A stretch of 64,000 bases of DNA from an uncultured Pelagibacteraceae bacterium (GTDB lineage Bacteria; Pseudomonadota; Alphaproteobacteria; Pelagibacterales; Pelagibacteraceae). This document shows positions 1 through 8,536 of this stretch, piece after piece (position 1 is the stretch's first letter; each line of letters opens with the position of its first letter). The DNA lies in the NCBI GenBank assembly GCA_902572515.1, contig CACGGJ010000002.1:1-64000 (forward strand), given 5' to 3'. The notes below the pieces were generated by a model. It was given only the letters and a program-made list of their open reading frames with translations, was not told the DNA's origin and did no database searches. A program made the position numbers and the translations under genes.

Positions 1-1
1 C

Positions 2-310
2 TCATTTGTTCATGAAACAGAAAGCCAGGTTATTTTAAATGGTTCTTATAATATTAATTTCACAATGGATCTTGTTCTAAAAGACACTGGGTTATTCGAT
101 AATCTAGCAAAGAAATTAAATGCTCCTTTAGAAATTTCTCCAAAAATAGTTGAGATCTTTAAAGATGGACAAAAAAAATATGGTTCAAGAGCATGGTCAT
201 CAATGATTGTAAAAAGAATGGAAGATTTAAATAAAATTGATTTTAGAGCCAGAGGTTTTCCTGATGAGCTTGTGGATAATGAACCAGAAGAAAAAGGCTA
301 TGAAATTTAA
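2..310 (+). CDS. NAD(P)-dependent 3-hydroxyisobutyrate dehydrogenase-like oxidoreductase, C-terminal part
   Basis: The reading frame is open from base 2, so the gene begins before the window; an internal ATG at 65 is not needed as a start. The visible 102 residues resemble the all-helical C-terminal domain of beta-hydroxyacid dehydrogenases (3-hydroxyisobutyrate / 6-phosphogluconate family): a segment reading FTMDLVLKDTGLFDNLAKK matches the helix carrying the family's lysine, and is followed by a proline-containing helix and a Gly-Ser-Arg turn. The NAD-binding half is outside the window, so the substrate cannot be judged. It lies 21 bp before the aldehyde dehydrogenase gene on the same strand and may share its operon. 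Confidence 0.7.
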   Translation, partial: SFVHETESQVILNGSYNINFTMDLVLKDTGLFDNLAKKLNAPLEISPKIVEIFKDGQKKYGSRAWSSMIVKRMEDLNKIDFRARGFPDELVDNEPEEKGYEI

Positions 311-331
311 TTAATATGTTAAGATTAAAAA

Positions 332-1762
332 ATGTTAGATAAAAGAAAATTTTACATAAACGGTAAATGGGTTGACCCAGTCGAAAAAAACGATTTTGAG
401 GTAATCAATCCTTGTAACGAAGATCCTTTTGCAATTATTTCGTTAGGATCAAAAAAAGATACTGATAATGCAGTTAAAGCTGCAAAAACTGCATTTGAAA
501 CCTGGAAAGAAACTAGCAAAGAAGAAAAATTGGATTTGCTGGAAAAATTATTAGTAGTTTATAAAAAAAGATTTGGAGAAATGGCAGAAGCTATTTCGCT
601 AGAAATGGGAGCTCCAATGGATTGGGCTACTGATGTTCAAACTGGATCAGGACAAGCACATTTAGAAGATTTTATTTTAAGATTAAAAGAATTTAATTTT
701 GATGAACACTTTGATCAAAAATCAAACAATCATATTTGTTATGAACCAATTGGAGTATGTGGATTAATTACTCCATGGAATTGGCCTATAAACCAAATAG
801 CTCTTAAGGTCGTACCCGCATTTGCAACTGGGTGTACTATGATACTTAAACCATCTGAAATAGCTCCTATCTCTGGGATGTTGTTTGCTGAAATGATTGA
901 TGAAGTTGGATTTCCTGATGGTGTATTTAATTTAGTAAATGGTGATGGCGCAGGTGTTGGAACACAAATATCAAGTCATCCTGATATTGATATGGTTTCT
1001 TTTACAGGATCAACTCGTGCTGGAAGACTTATTTCAAAAAATGCAGCAGAAACAATTAAAAGAGTTTGTTTAGAACTTGGAGGCAAAGGTGGAAACATAG
1101 TTTTCGCAGATAGTTACAAAAATGCTGTTCGAGATGGCATAAGAAATGTTATGAGTAATTCTGGTCAATCTTGTGATGCACCTACTAGAATGTTGGTTGA
1201 AAAATCTATTTATAAAAGAGCAGTTGAAGAGGCAGTTGATGAAGCAAATAAAATAAATGTAGATCAAGCCTCAAAGAAAGGTGATCACATAGGACCTGTA
1301 ATATCTAAAACTCAATATGACAAGATCATCAATTTAATTGAAAGCGGAATTTCTGAAGGTGCAACGTTAGCAGCCGGTGGTCCGGAGTTACCACACGGAT
1401 TAAATAAAGGTTATTTTATAAAACCAACAATTTTTACAAACGTTACAAACGACATGAGAATAGCTAAAGAAGAAATCTTTGGTCCTGTCCTTTCTATTAT
1501 TCCGTTTGAAACTGAAGATGAAGCAGTAAACATTGTTAATGATACTTCTTATGGTTTGGGGAATTATTTACAGACAGAAGATAGAGAAAAAGCACATAGA
1601 GTTGCTAAAAAATTAAGGTCTGGTTGTGTTTATATTAATGGCAATGCAGCTGATGCTGGAACCCCTTTTGGAGGTTACAGACAATCAGGAAATGGTAGAG
1701 AGGGCGGTGTTTGGGGTCTTGATGAGTATCTAGAAGTTAAAACTGTTACCGGATGGAAATAA
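332..1762 (+). CDS. NAD(P)-dependent aldehyde dehydrogenase
   Basis: This 476-residue protein has a full-length aldehyde dehydrogenase fold and would oxidise an aldehyde to the acid in the cytoplasm. Visible active-site residues are Asn150 in ITPWNW, Lys173, Glu248 in LELGGKGG and the nucleophile Cys281 in SGQSCDAP; the C-terminal PFGGYRQSGNGREGG is typical. It lies 21 bp after the partial dehydrogenase and 6 bp before a phosphodiesterase gene. A hydroxyacid dehydrogenase next to an aldehyde dehydrogenase could mean semialdehyde oxidation. With betaine and carnitine genes nearby, betaine aldehyde or 4-trimethylaminobutyraldehyde is also possible. The substrate cannot be read from the sequence. 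Confidence 0.9.
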   Translation: MLDKRKFYINGKWVDPVEKNDFEVINPCNEDPFAIISLGSKKDTDNAVKAAKTAFETWKETSKEEKLDLLEKLLVVYKKRFGEMAEAISLEMGAPMDWATDVQTGSGQAHLEDFILRLKEFNFDEHFDQKSNNHICYEPIGVCGLITPWNWPINQIALKVVPAFATGCTMILKPSEIAPISGMLFAEMIDEVGFPDGVFNLVNGDGAGVGTQISSHPDIDMVSFTGSTRAGRLISKNAAETIKRVCLELGGKGGNIVFADSYKNAVRDGIRNVMSNSGQSCDAPTRMLVEKSIYKRAVEEAVDEANKINVDQASKKGDHIGPVISKTQYDKIINLIESGISEGATLAAGGPELPHGLNKGYFIKPTIFTNVTNDMRIAKEEIFGPVLSIIPFETEDEAVNIVNDTSYGLGNYLQTEDREKAHRVAKKLRSGCVYINGNAADAGTPFGGYRQSGNGREGGVWGLDEYLEVKTVTGWK

Positions 1763-1768
1763 AAATTT

Positions 1769-2407
1769 ATGCATTTAATCCATCGTGGGATTGTAAATAA
1801 AAAATATAAAGAAAACCTTTTAAATTCATTTAAACAATCATTTAAAAAAGGATTTGGAATAGAAACCGATATACACGCAACTAAAGATAATAAATTTGTC
1901 TGTTATCACGACTTCACTTTAACAAGGATTTTCAAAAAAAAACAAAGTGTTAAAAACTTAAATTATCAAAAGCTAAAAGAAATAAGTCTCAAACAAAATA
2001 AACCAATTCCCCTACTCCAAGATTTATTAAAGATATCAAAAAATAAATTTTATTTATTTATTGAAATTAAGCCCAAATTCTCAACAAAATTACTTAAAAA
2101 ATTAATTAATGAAACATCTAAATATTCAAAATGTGTATTTATTTCGTTTAAACATCAAAATATTTTTAATCTTTTAAAACTAAATAAGAAAACAAAAGTG
2201 GGTTTATCTTTTTCACCACCAACAACTGTGAAATCAATAGTAAAAAAATCAATAATTAAAAATATAGATTGCTTAATTCTTGATAAAACATACATCAAAA
2301 ACAAAAAAATTCAGAAATTAAAGATTAAAAAATATTTTTATACAATTAAAAATAATTCTGAATTCAAAAAATATAAAAAAAATAATCTAATATTCGAAAA
2401 CTTATAA
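1769..2407 (+). CDS. Glycerophosphodiester phosphodiesterase family protein
   Basis: This 212-residue, very lysine-rich protein begins with the GDPD signature: LIHRG at residues 3-7, then the metal-binding Glu-x-Asp in GIETDIHATKD and the catalytic His in CYHDFTLTR. A later IEIKPK supplies the third acidic/lysine motif. The family hydrolyses glycerophosphodiesters to sn-glycerol 3-phosphate and an alcohol. At 212 residues it is slightly shorter than most bacterial members (about 240-250). No signal peptide is visible, so it is probably cytoplasmic. Its end overlaps by 6 bp the end of the convergent oxygenase gene. Glycerophosphocholine would be a choline-yielding substrate that fits this neighbourhood, but that is inference. 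Confidence 0.8.
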   Translation: MHLIHRGIVNKKYKENLLNSFKQSFKKGFGIETDIHATKDNKFVCYHDFTLTRIFKKKQSVKNLNYQKLKEISLKQNKPIPLLQDLLKISKNKFYLFIEIKPKFSTKLLKKLINETSKYSKCVFISFKHQNIFNLLKLNKKTKVGLSFSPPTTVKSIVKKSIIKNIDCLILDKTYIKNKKIQKLKIKKYFYTIKNNSEFKKYKKNNLIFENL

Positions 2408-3532
2408 TTTTTGCTTAAGATAATTTAATCTTCCAATTATTTCGTCCCTATCCATATAATAACCTTGAAGGTGCCTGTGTCCTGAGTTTGGATCAAATTC
2501 TGTTCTGCCATGAAGAAGTCTTCTATTATTAAATGAAAAAATATCACCTGCTTCTAATCTGAAATTAATTTGAAATTTACTGTCATGTAATAAATTACCA
2601 AATCGATGATGTGCTTTATAAACTGAATCCATTACATCTGGGTGGCAATCAAGTGCATCTAAAGTTGCTATACTGTAACGAATATCATTATAATCTCCAT
2701 CTTTTGTAAGTGAGATTGCTGTTCCATGAACACTTCTAATTGCTTCTTGGGTGTAATCTTTATCTCTAAATTTCAGTGGAGTATTAACCAAAATATCAAA
2801 AGTCTCTTTTTCATTTTTTCTTAAAAAGTCCGCCACTGCAAAAGCATCAACTGCAGAAGAGTCTCCACCTTTTGCAGAATTTATTAAACAATGTAAAAAT
2901 TGATATCCTGGAGGATTTTCAAACCAAGGTAAATCCATATGATTTCTTAACGCATGTGCTGTGTATGCAGAATTATTTGGTTTTGGAATGTTAATCACTT
3001 CAAATGGTGTTTTAAAAAATGTTTCACGAGTATGACTTATTCGGTTTAATACATTTAATCCTGAATTTTTTTCAACTGGTGCATTTTTGACAATTGCAAT
3101 TCCTGTATAATGCAAAAGTTCCAACCATTTAATTAATCCGTCATCAGAACTTATAATTTCATCATGATCGATTTGAATAGATTCTAAATTTTTTTCAAGT
3201 GAACTGTCCCAAAGTTTATAGGGAGAAATATACTTTTGTTTGTGTTTTAAAGTATAACAATTTTCTCTTAGCCATTTAGGGTCAAAATAACTTGTATGAT
3301 CTCCTTCGCTCCATTCAATCTCTAATTTTCCATCTGAACCTATTGAATATTTAGTGGGATTAATATTTTGTGAGACTTCTAAAATATTAAACATTCTATG
3401 TCTTGAATCTTTATCATGAGCAGTTGGACAATTATCTCTTAACCAAAGATAATTAAACTTACTTTCTTCGCCATCATTCCAAATAACTTTTAAATATGTT
3501 GAATTTTTTTCTAGTTTAGAAATTGAGCTCAT
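2402..3532 (-). CDS. Gamma-butyrobetaine hydroxylase-like Fe(II)/2-oxoglutarate dioxygenase (BBOX or TmpA type)
   Basis: This 376-residue protein has the two-domain layout of gamma-butyrobetaine hydroxylase: an N-terminal DUF971-like domain (residues 1-95) and a TauD-like catalytic domain. The iron ligands His198 and Asp200 (RNHMDLPW) and distal His341 (LLHGRTEF) are present, as is Arg353 for 2-oxoglutarate. The N-terminal zinc cluster of mammalian BBOX is reduced to one cysteine (Cys35). Known members make carnitine from gamma-butyrobetaine, but TmpA, which hydroxylates trimethylammonioethylphosphonate, is of the same family and was long annotated as BBOX. A carnitine-degradation module and a TmpB/PhnZ-like gene both lie within 8 kb, so either role is possible. 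It is divergent from the betaine importer. Confidence 0.85.
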   Translation of the reverse strand: MSSISKLEKNSTYLKVIWNDGEESKFNYLWLRDNCPTAHDKDSRHRMFNILEVSQNINPTKYSIGSDGKLEIEWSEGDHTSYFDPKWLRENCYTLKHKQKYISPYKLWDSSLEKNLESIQIDHDEIISSDDGLIKWLELLHYTGIAIVKNAPVEKNSGLNVLNRISHTRETFFKTPFEVINIPKPNNSAYTAHALRNHMDLPWFENPPGYQFLHCLINSAKGGDSSAVDAFAVADFLRKNEKETFDILVNTPLKFRDKDYTQEAIRSVHGTAISLTKDGDYNDIRYSIATLDALDCHPDVMDSVYKAHHRFGNLLHDSKFQINFRLEAGDIFSFNNRRLLHGRTEFDPNSGHRHLQGYYMDRDEIIGRLNYLKQKL

Positions 3533-3663
3533 AATTAATTTTTATATAAAAGAGTAACCAAATCAACTCAATTAATAGTTGTATCCGTAATTCAAGGCTT
3601 GTTTTTTGTCTACATTCATTATTAAATCTCGGTATTAAAACTTAACCTTAAGGAGATAATTTA
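3533..3663. promoter_or_regulatory. Divergent intergenic region between the oxygenase and the glycine betaine importer
   Basis: These 131 bases separate two divergently read genes and must hold promoters for both. A strong ribosome binding site, AAGGAGA, lies 7 bases before the importer start at 3664. I looked for a glycine riboswitch, known in SAR11 ahead of other genes, and did not recognise its conserved core. No clear operator is visible. Confidence 0.5.
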
Positions 3664-4680
3664 ATGAAGTTTTTAAAGAGATTAACAATCTCAATTTTCC
3701 TACTATCATCTTTGATTGTAAGTAATGCAAACGCTGGTGATTGTAAGGCAAGATTGGGAGATTTTGACTGGAGTAGTGCAAACATCCATACAGCTATCAC
3801 TACCTTCATTCTTGAAAAAGGATACGGGTGTGAAGTTTCTGTAACTAAAGGAAGTACTACCCCAATAATGGCTGCTCATTACGATGGTCAATTAGATGTT
3901 ATTACTGAAGTTTGGTATGACAACATTATTGCTAATTACGAGCCACATGAAAAGGCTGGTACTATTATTAATATTGGAGTTAACACACCTGACTCACAAC
4001 AAGCATTCTATGTAGATAAAACAACAGCTGATAAATACAATTTGAAATCAGTTGATGATATGAAAGATCCAAAAATTGCAGCTTTATTTAAAGATCCAGA
4101 AGATCCTTCAAAAGGAAGAATGACTAGCTGTATATCTGGCTGGACTTGTTATACTGTAAACTTGGTTAAACAAATAGAATATGGTTTAGACAAATACTAT
4201 ACTAACTTTGACCCAGGTTCAGGTGGAGCATTAGATGCTGCTATTGCAGGAGCTTTTGCCAAGAAAAAACCAATCTTTACATATTATTGGGCACCAACTG
4301 GTTTAATGGGTAAAGTTGACCTTGTTAGACTTACAGAGCCAAAATTTGATTCTGATTGTTGGAACTCTATGTCCGCAGTTGTTGAAGATATTAAAGCAAA
4401 CGGACCAGATGCTTACAAGAAAAGCTGCGCATGTGAATATAGAGATATGGCTTTGACAAAATCTGTTTTAACTGATTGGGCGAAAGCTAATCCTAAAGAA
4501 ACTGATTTCTTAAAGAAATATACTATTCCAACAGCTACCGTTAACAAAATGTTAGCTTTTTATGAAGATGAGTCAGATGGTGATATGGAACTTACCGCGA
4601 TGCACTTCTTAAAAAATGAAAGCATGTGGAAAGATTGGGTGCCAGCAGACGTTGCTAAAAAAGTTAGCGCCGCTCTATAA
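3664..4680 (+). CDS. Glycine betaine-type ABC transporter, periplasmic substrate-binding protein
   Basis: A 338-residue exported binding protein of the ProX/OpuAC family. Residues 1-24 form a clear signal peptide ending in NANA, followed by a mature start GDCKA. The early DWSSANIHTAIT segment and later Trp-containing segments (EVWYDN, YYWAPTG) fit the aromatic cage that holds quaternary ammonium compounds in this family. It precedes the permease and ATPase genes, completing an importer. Family members in SAR11 are linked to uptake of glycine betaine and related osmolytes such as DMSP; the exact ligand range cannot be read here. A hairpin directly after the gene probably makes it more abundant than the downstream subunits. 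Confidence 0.92.
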   Translation: MKFLKRLTISIFLLSSLIVSNANAGDCKARLGDFDWSSANIHTAITTFILEKGYGCEVSVTKGSTTPIMAAHYDGQLDVITEVWYDNIIANYEPHEKAGTIINIGVNTPDSQQAFYVDKTTADKYNLKSVDDMKDPKIAALFKDPEDPSKGRMTSCISGWTCYTVNLVKQIEYGLDKYYTNFDPGSGGALDAAIAGAFAKKKPIFTYYWAPTGLMGKVDLVRLTEPKFDSDCWNSMSAVVEDIKANGPDAYKKSCACEYRDMALTKSVLTDWAKANPKETDFLKKYTIPTATVNKMLAFYEDESDGDMELTAMHFLKNESMWKDWVPADVAKKVSAAL

Positions 4681-4701
4681 TCCAATATATTAAATAATTA
4701 T

Positions 4702-4725
4702 GAAAGAGCCCTTCGGGGCTCTTTC
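4702..4725 (+). terminator. UUCG-loop hairpin after the binding-protein gene (intrinsic terminator or attenuator)
   Basis: A perfect 10-bp stem (GAAAGAGCCC at 4702-4711 with GGGCTCTTTC at 4716-4725) is closed by a TTCG tetraloop in the very stable C(UUCG)G form. It lies 21 bases after the binding-protein stop and 19 before the permease start. The following T tract is short, so partial read-through or 3'-end stabilisation of the upstream mRNA is as likely as full termination. Confidence 0.9.
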
Positions 4726-4744
4726 TTTAAGTAAAAAATAAATT

Positions 4745-5776
4745 ATGGAAGCATTAAAGAAAAATAAAAAAATAATTTTTAATATTGGTTTGTTGGTTAT
4801 TTTTGTATGGTTATTAGTAACTAGCTATTCTCAATCAAAAAGAAAACCTGACAATATTGGAGAATTATTAAATGATTTTTCTTGGTTAGGGGGTAAATGG
4901 CCAAAGTGGTTAGATTTACCATTAATGAATTGGATTAATGTTGGTTTTAAAACACTTAACGAAAAATATGGTTACATATTTGAAGCAATTAACAATGTTC
5001 TTCTTTATATGTTAATGCTTGTAAAAAACTTTTTAATTCAAGCTCCATGGCCATTGGTTATACTTGGTGTCGTAGTTCTAACTTATTTTGCAAGTGGTAG
5101 AAAAGTTGGAACGACAGTATTTGTAGGATTTTGTACTTTTTTTATAGGATTTCTTCACCCAATATTTTGGCAAAAAGCAATTGAAACAACTGCTATAATG
5201 TTAATTGGAATATTTCTTTGTGTTATTGCAGGCATTCCATTGGGAATAGCGATGGCAAGAAGCGCAAGGACAAGAAATGTAATTTTACCGGTTTTAGATT
5301 TAATGCAAACTATTCCTAGTTTCTGTTACTTAATTCCAGGTATAATGTTGTTTGGCCTAGGTGCAGTTCCAGCGATTATAGCAACATTTATTTATGCAGT
5401 TCCTCCTTTAGTAAGACTTACAGATTTAGGAATAAGGCTTGTTGATACTGAGGTTATCGAAGCTGCAGATGCATTTGGTGCAAGTAAAAAACAAAAGCTT
5501 TGGGGTGTACAAATGCCATTAGCTTTGCCAAATATTATGCAAGGAATTAATCAGTGTACAATGATGGCATTAGCCATGGTTGTAATTGCATCTATGATAG
5601 GTACTAGAGGTTTAGGAGATGAAGTTTTACTTGGTCTTCAACAATTAAATGTAGGAAGGGCTGCGGAGGCAGGAATTGCAATTGTACTTCTGGCAATAGT
5701 TCTTGATAGGATAACTCAATCTTATGGAGAAACACTACAAGAAAGAACAGCGCCAAATACAAAGAAAGGTAAATAA
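4745..5776 (+). CDS. Glycine betaine-type ABC transporter, permease (ProW/OpuAB family)
   Basis: A 343-residue integral membrane protein. The N-terminus has one hydrophobic segment (about residues 10-26) and a segment around 90-110. The conserved permease core follows, with the cytoplasmic coupling loop in VIEAADAFGASKKQKLWGVQMPLALP (about residues 237-262) that contacts the ATPase. This is the ProW/OpuAB arrangement. It starts 64 bp after the binding-protein gene, beyond the hairpin, and its last base is the first base of the ATPase gene, so the two are translationally coupled. With its neighbours it should import glycine betaine or similar compounds. Confidence 0.92.
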   Translation: MEALKKNKKIIFNIGLLVIFVWLLVTSYSQSKRKPDNIGELLNDFSWLGGKWPKWLDLPLMNWINVGFKTLNEKYGYIFEAINNVLLYMLMLVKNFLIQAPWPLVILGVVVLTYFASGRKVGTTVFVGFCTFFIGFLHPIFWQKAIETTAIMLIGIFLCVIAGIPLGIAMARSARTRNVILPVLDLMQTIPSFCYLIPGIMLFGLGAVPAIIATFIYAVPPLVRLTDLGIRLVDTEVIEAADAFGASKKQKLWGVQMPLALPNIMQGINQCTMMALAMVVIASMIGTRGLGDEVLLGLQQLNVGRAAEAGIAIVLLAIVLDRITQSYGETLQERTAPNTKKGK

Positions 5777-6801
5777 TGTCTAAAATTGAGATTAATAATG
5801 TTTATAAAATCTTTGGTAACAATCCTCTGTCAGTTATGCCAATGGTAAAGGACGGTGCAAATAAAGAGGAGGTATTAGAACAAACTGGTCATACAGTTGG
5901 TCTTGATAATGTTTCATTAAAAATAGAAGAAGGTGAAACTTTTGTTTGTATGGGTTTGTCTGGCTCAGGAAAATCAACTCTAATTAGACATTTAAATAGA
6001 TTAATCGATCCTACTGACGGTGAAATAATCGTAGAAGGTAATAATGTTATGTCTTTCAACAAAGAACAATTAATAGATTTTAGAAGACACAAGATGAGTA
6101 TGGTTTTTCAAAGGTTTGGTTTATTTCCACATAAAACGGTTATTCAAAATGTTGGGTATGGATTAGAAATGCAAGGGAAACCATTGGAAGAAATAAACAA
6201 GACCGCAATGGAAAAAATTGAAGCGGTTGGTTTAAGTGGTTTTGAAAATCAATTCCCAAATCAATTATCAGGGGGAATGCAACAAAGAGTTGGTTTAGCA
6301 AGAGCACTTGCTACTGATAGTGATATCATGTTAATGGATGAAGCTTTTAGTGCTTTAGATCCTTTAATTAGAAGTGATATGCAAAAACAACTACTAGATC
6401 TTCAATCAGAATTAAAAAAAACAATCGTATTTATTACTCATGATTTAGATGAGTCTTTAAGACTTGGTGATCACATTGGAATATTAAATGCTGGTAAACT
6501 TGTTCAAGTTGGAACACCAGTAGACATTATAATGAATCCAGCTGATGATTATGTTAAGGCATTTGTTAAAGATGTTAATAGAGCAAAAGTAATTAAAGCT
6601 AAAATTATAATGAAGAGTGTTAATGAATCTAACGATATAGATAAATCTAATTTAATAAAAGTTAATGAAGATCAATTTATTGAGGAATTTTTACCTCAAA
6701 TTGTATGCTCGAATTCTAATTGTGAAGTGGTTGACAAAAGTGGAAATGTTAAAGGTTATATATCTAATAAAGAATTACAGACATCATTAACAAAATCATA
6801 A
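5776..6801 (+). CDS. Glycine betaine-type ABC transporter, ATPase (ProV/OpuAA family)
   Basis: A 341-residue ABC ATPase. Walker A is GLSGSGKST at about residues 60-68, the signature LSGGMQQRV starts at 164, and Walker B IMLMDEAFSALD ends near 195. The insertion before Walker A (residues 20-40) and MPMVKDG are typical of the ProV/OpuAA family. The C-terminal region (about 270-341) is shorter than in ProV and appears to hold only one CBS-like repeat, suggesting reduced ionic-strength sensing compared with the two-CBS OpuA. The start overlaps the permease stop by one base. Confidence 0.92.
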   Translation: MSKIEINNVYKIFGNNPLSVMPMVKDGANKEEVLEQTGHTVGLDNVSLKIEEGETFVCMGLSGSGKSTLIRHLNRLIDPTDGEIIVEGNNVMSFNKEQLIDFRRHKMSMVFQRFGLFPHKTVIQNVGYGLEMQGKPLEEINKTAMEKIEAVGLSGFENQFPNQLSGGMQQRVGLARALATDSDIMLMDEAFSALDPLIRSDMQKQLLDLQSELKKTIVFITHDLDESLRLGDHIGILNAGKLVQVGTPVDIIMNPADDYVKAFVKDVNRAKVIKAKIIMKSVNESNDIDKSNLIKVNEDQFIEEFLPQIVCSNSNCEVVDKSGNVKGYISNKELQTSLTKS

Positions 6802-6804
6802 TTA

Positions 6805-7593
6805 ATGGTTAACAAATCATTAAAAAATAAAAAAATTATTATTTCTGCAGGTGCATCTGGAATAGGTTTAGCAACAGCTAAGGTTTGTCTTTCTCGTGGA
6901 GCATACGTTTACCTTTGCGATATTGATAATAAATCCCTAAATAAATTAAACAAAAATCCTCTTATAAATAAGAGGCTGTTTAAATATAATTGTGATGCTT
7001 CTGACGAAAGCCAAGTATTAGATTTATTTAAAAAAATAAGTAAAAAAACGAAAAAAATTGATGCTTTGATAAACAATGTTGGAGTCGCTGGACCAACTGG
7101 ATCTTTAGAGAAGTTAAAATCTAAAGACTGGGAAAAAACTATTCAAGTAGATGTTAATAGTCATTTTTATTTTACTAAGAAGGCTATACCTTTGATTAAA
7201 AAGTCTAGAAATGGATCAATAATAAATATTTCATCAACTGCTGGAATACTTGGTTTTCCTTTAAGATCACCTTATGCAGCAAGTAAATGGGCAATTATAG
7301 GAATTACCAAAACTCTCGCAATGGAACTTGGAAAATACAATATAAGAGTTAATGCAGTATGCCCTGGTTCAATTAAAGGCGAAAGAATGAAAAGAGTGAT
7401 AAGAGATAAAGCAAAATTTACAAAAGTTTCGTCAAAAAAAATTGAGAAAGATTTTATTTCAATGAGTTCAATGAAAAAGTGGATTCTTGAAGAAGATATA
7501 GGGAAAATGTGCGCTTTTTTGATTTCAGACGATTCCAGTAAGGTTTCAGGACAAGTAATTTCTGTAGATGGTCACACAGAAAGAAATGATTAA
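6805..7593 (+). CDS. Short-chain dehydrogenase/reductase
   Basis: A 262-residue classical SDR. The cofactor loop is AGASGIG (about residues 15-21), the NNVG motif is at 90-93, the catalytic serine lies in ISST (142-145) and the Tyr-x3-Lys pair is Tyr157/Lys161 in SPYAASKW. An acidic Asp39 after strand 2 favours NAD(H). It follows the importer ATPase by 3 bp, so it is probably co-transcribed, and it converges on the carnitine dehydrogenase gene. The nearby cleavage enzyme would release acetoacetate, so 3-hydroxybutyrate dehydrogenase activity is one idea. Sequence alone does not show the substrate. Confidence 0.85.
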   Translation: MVNKSLKNKKIIISAGASGIGLATAKVCLSRGAYVYLCDIDNKSLNKLNKNPLINKRLFKYNCDASDESQVLDLFKKISKKTKKIDALINNVGVAGPTGSLEKLKSKDWEKTIQVDVNSHFYFTKKAIPLIKKSRNGSIINISSTAGILGFPLRSPYAASKWAIIGITKTLAMELGKYNIRVNAVCPGSIKGERMKRVIRDKAKFTKVSSKKIEKDFISMSSMKKWILEEDIGKMCAFLISDDSSKVSGQVISVDGHTERND

Positions 7594-7594
7594 T

Positions 7595-8536
7595 TTACCT
7601 AAGTTTTTTTTCGTATTTCTTTCTTAACTTTAGAATATCAACCAAATATTGGTCTCTTATATTAGATATTATTGCAACCGATTTACCTTTAGCCTGTTTT
7701 GCTGTTCCTGAAATCAATCTAGAAGATAATTTTTTTGATAGCTTTGGGGCCTTTAATTTAGTCCATGGTAATTTTAAAGCAGGTCCAAATTGTTCCAACA
7801 TATGTTTCATTCCCGTTTTTCCTCCAGCAAGATGAAAGGTTAAAAATGTACCCATCAAAGACCATCTTAATCCTGGGCCATCTTCAATTGCTCTATCTAA
7901 TTCTTCAGTAGTTGCATATCCTTCATTAATAATATGTAGCCCTTCTCTCCATAAAGCTTCTTGTAATCTGTCAGACAAATATCCAGGTAATTCATTTTTA
8001 ACCATAATTGGATTCATATAAATTGATTTGTAAAATTTTTTAGCTAAATTTAAATTTTTTTTTGAAGTTCTCTTACCTGGTACAATTTCTACAGCAGGCA
8101 ATAAATAGACAGGATTGAATGGATGTCCAATTATTCCCCTTTCTGGATTTTTACATTTTGAATAAATTCTCGTTGGCAGTAAACCCGATGAGCTTGAAGC
8201 AATTATTGAATTAGATTTTGCATATTTTCCAATAGCGCTCATCAATTTAGTTTTTAAAGAATAATTTTCAGTTGCACACTCCTGAATAAAGTCTGCGTTT
8301 TTTAATGTTTGTTCTATTGAGGTAAAAAAATAAAAATTCTTTAGATTTAATTTTTTTTTATTAAATAGTTTTTTTACAAATGGCCAAGTTCTTTTAATTT
8401 CAGATAATAATTTTTTTTTTAACTTAATATCTTTATCAAATGCATAAACAATTTTGTTATGAGCCAAACAACGTATGATCCACCCTGCCCCAATTACCCC
8501 AGTTCCAATTATTGCAACCTTTTTAATTGATGACAT
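7595..8536 (-). CDS. 3-hydroxyacyl-CoA dehydrogenase family protein, probable L-carnitine dehydrogenase
   Basis: A 313-residue protein with an N-terminal Rossmann loop GTGVIGAG (residues 11-18), an acidic residue at Asp34 favouring NAD, and the 3-hydroxyacyl-CoA dehydrogenase catalytic His138 in GHPFNPVYLLP with Glu150 downstream. The single C-terminal domain and the sequence PVYLLPAVEIVPG match L-carnitine dehydrogenases, which oxidise carnitine to 3-dehydrocarnitine. The key support is context: the start overlaps by one base the stop of the BKACE gene, and a betainyl-CoA-type thioesterase is divergent from that. Together these make the known three-step route from carnitine to glycine betaine. 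A general hydroxyacyl-CoA substrate is the alternative. Confidence 0.82.
   Translation of the reverse strand: MSSIKKVAIIGTGVIGAGWIIRCLAHNKIVYAFDKDIKLKKKLLSEIKRTWPFVKKLFNKKKLNLKNFYFFTSIEQTLKNADFIQECATENYSLKTKLMSAIGKYAKSNSIIASSSSGLLPTRIYSKCKNPERGIIGHPFNPVYLLPAVEIVPGKRTSKKNLNLAKKFYKSIYMNPIMVKNELPGYLSDRLQEALWREGLHIINEGYATTEELDRAIEDGPGLRWSLMGTFLTFHLAGGKTGMKHMLEQFGPALKLPWTKLKAPKLSKKLSSRLISGTAKQAKGKSVAIISNIRDQYLVDILKLRKKYEKKLR

Noticed and set aside
3533-3663. Possible glycine or betaine riboswitch before the importer
   Set aside because: I could not find the conserved glycine-riboswitch core; only a normal leader with a strong ribosome site is seen.
7577-7630. Hairpin between the convergent SDR and carnitine dehydrogenase genes
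   Set aside because: AAAGAAAT and ATTTCTTT could pair, but only with a loop of about 30 bases, which is not terminator-like.
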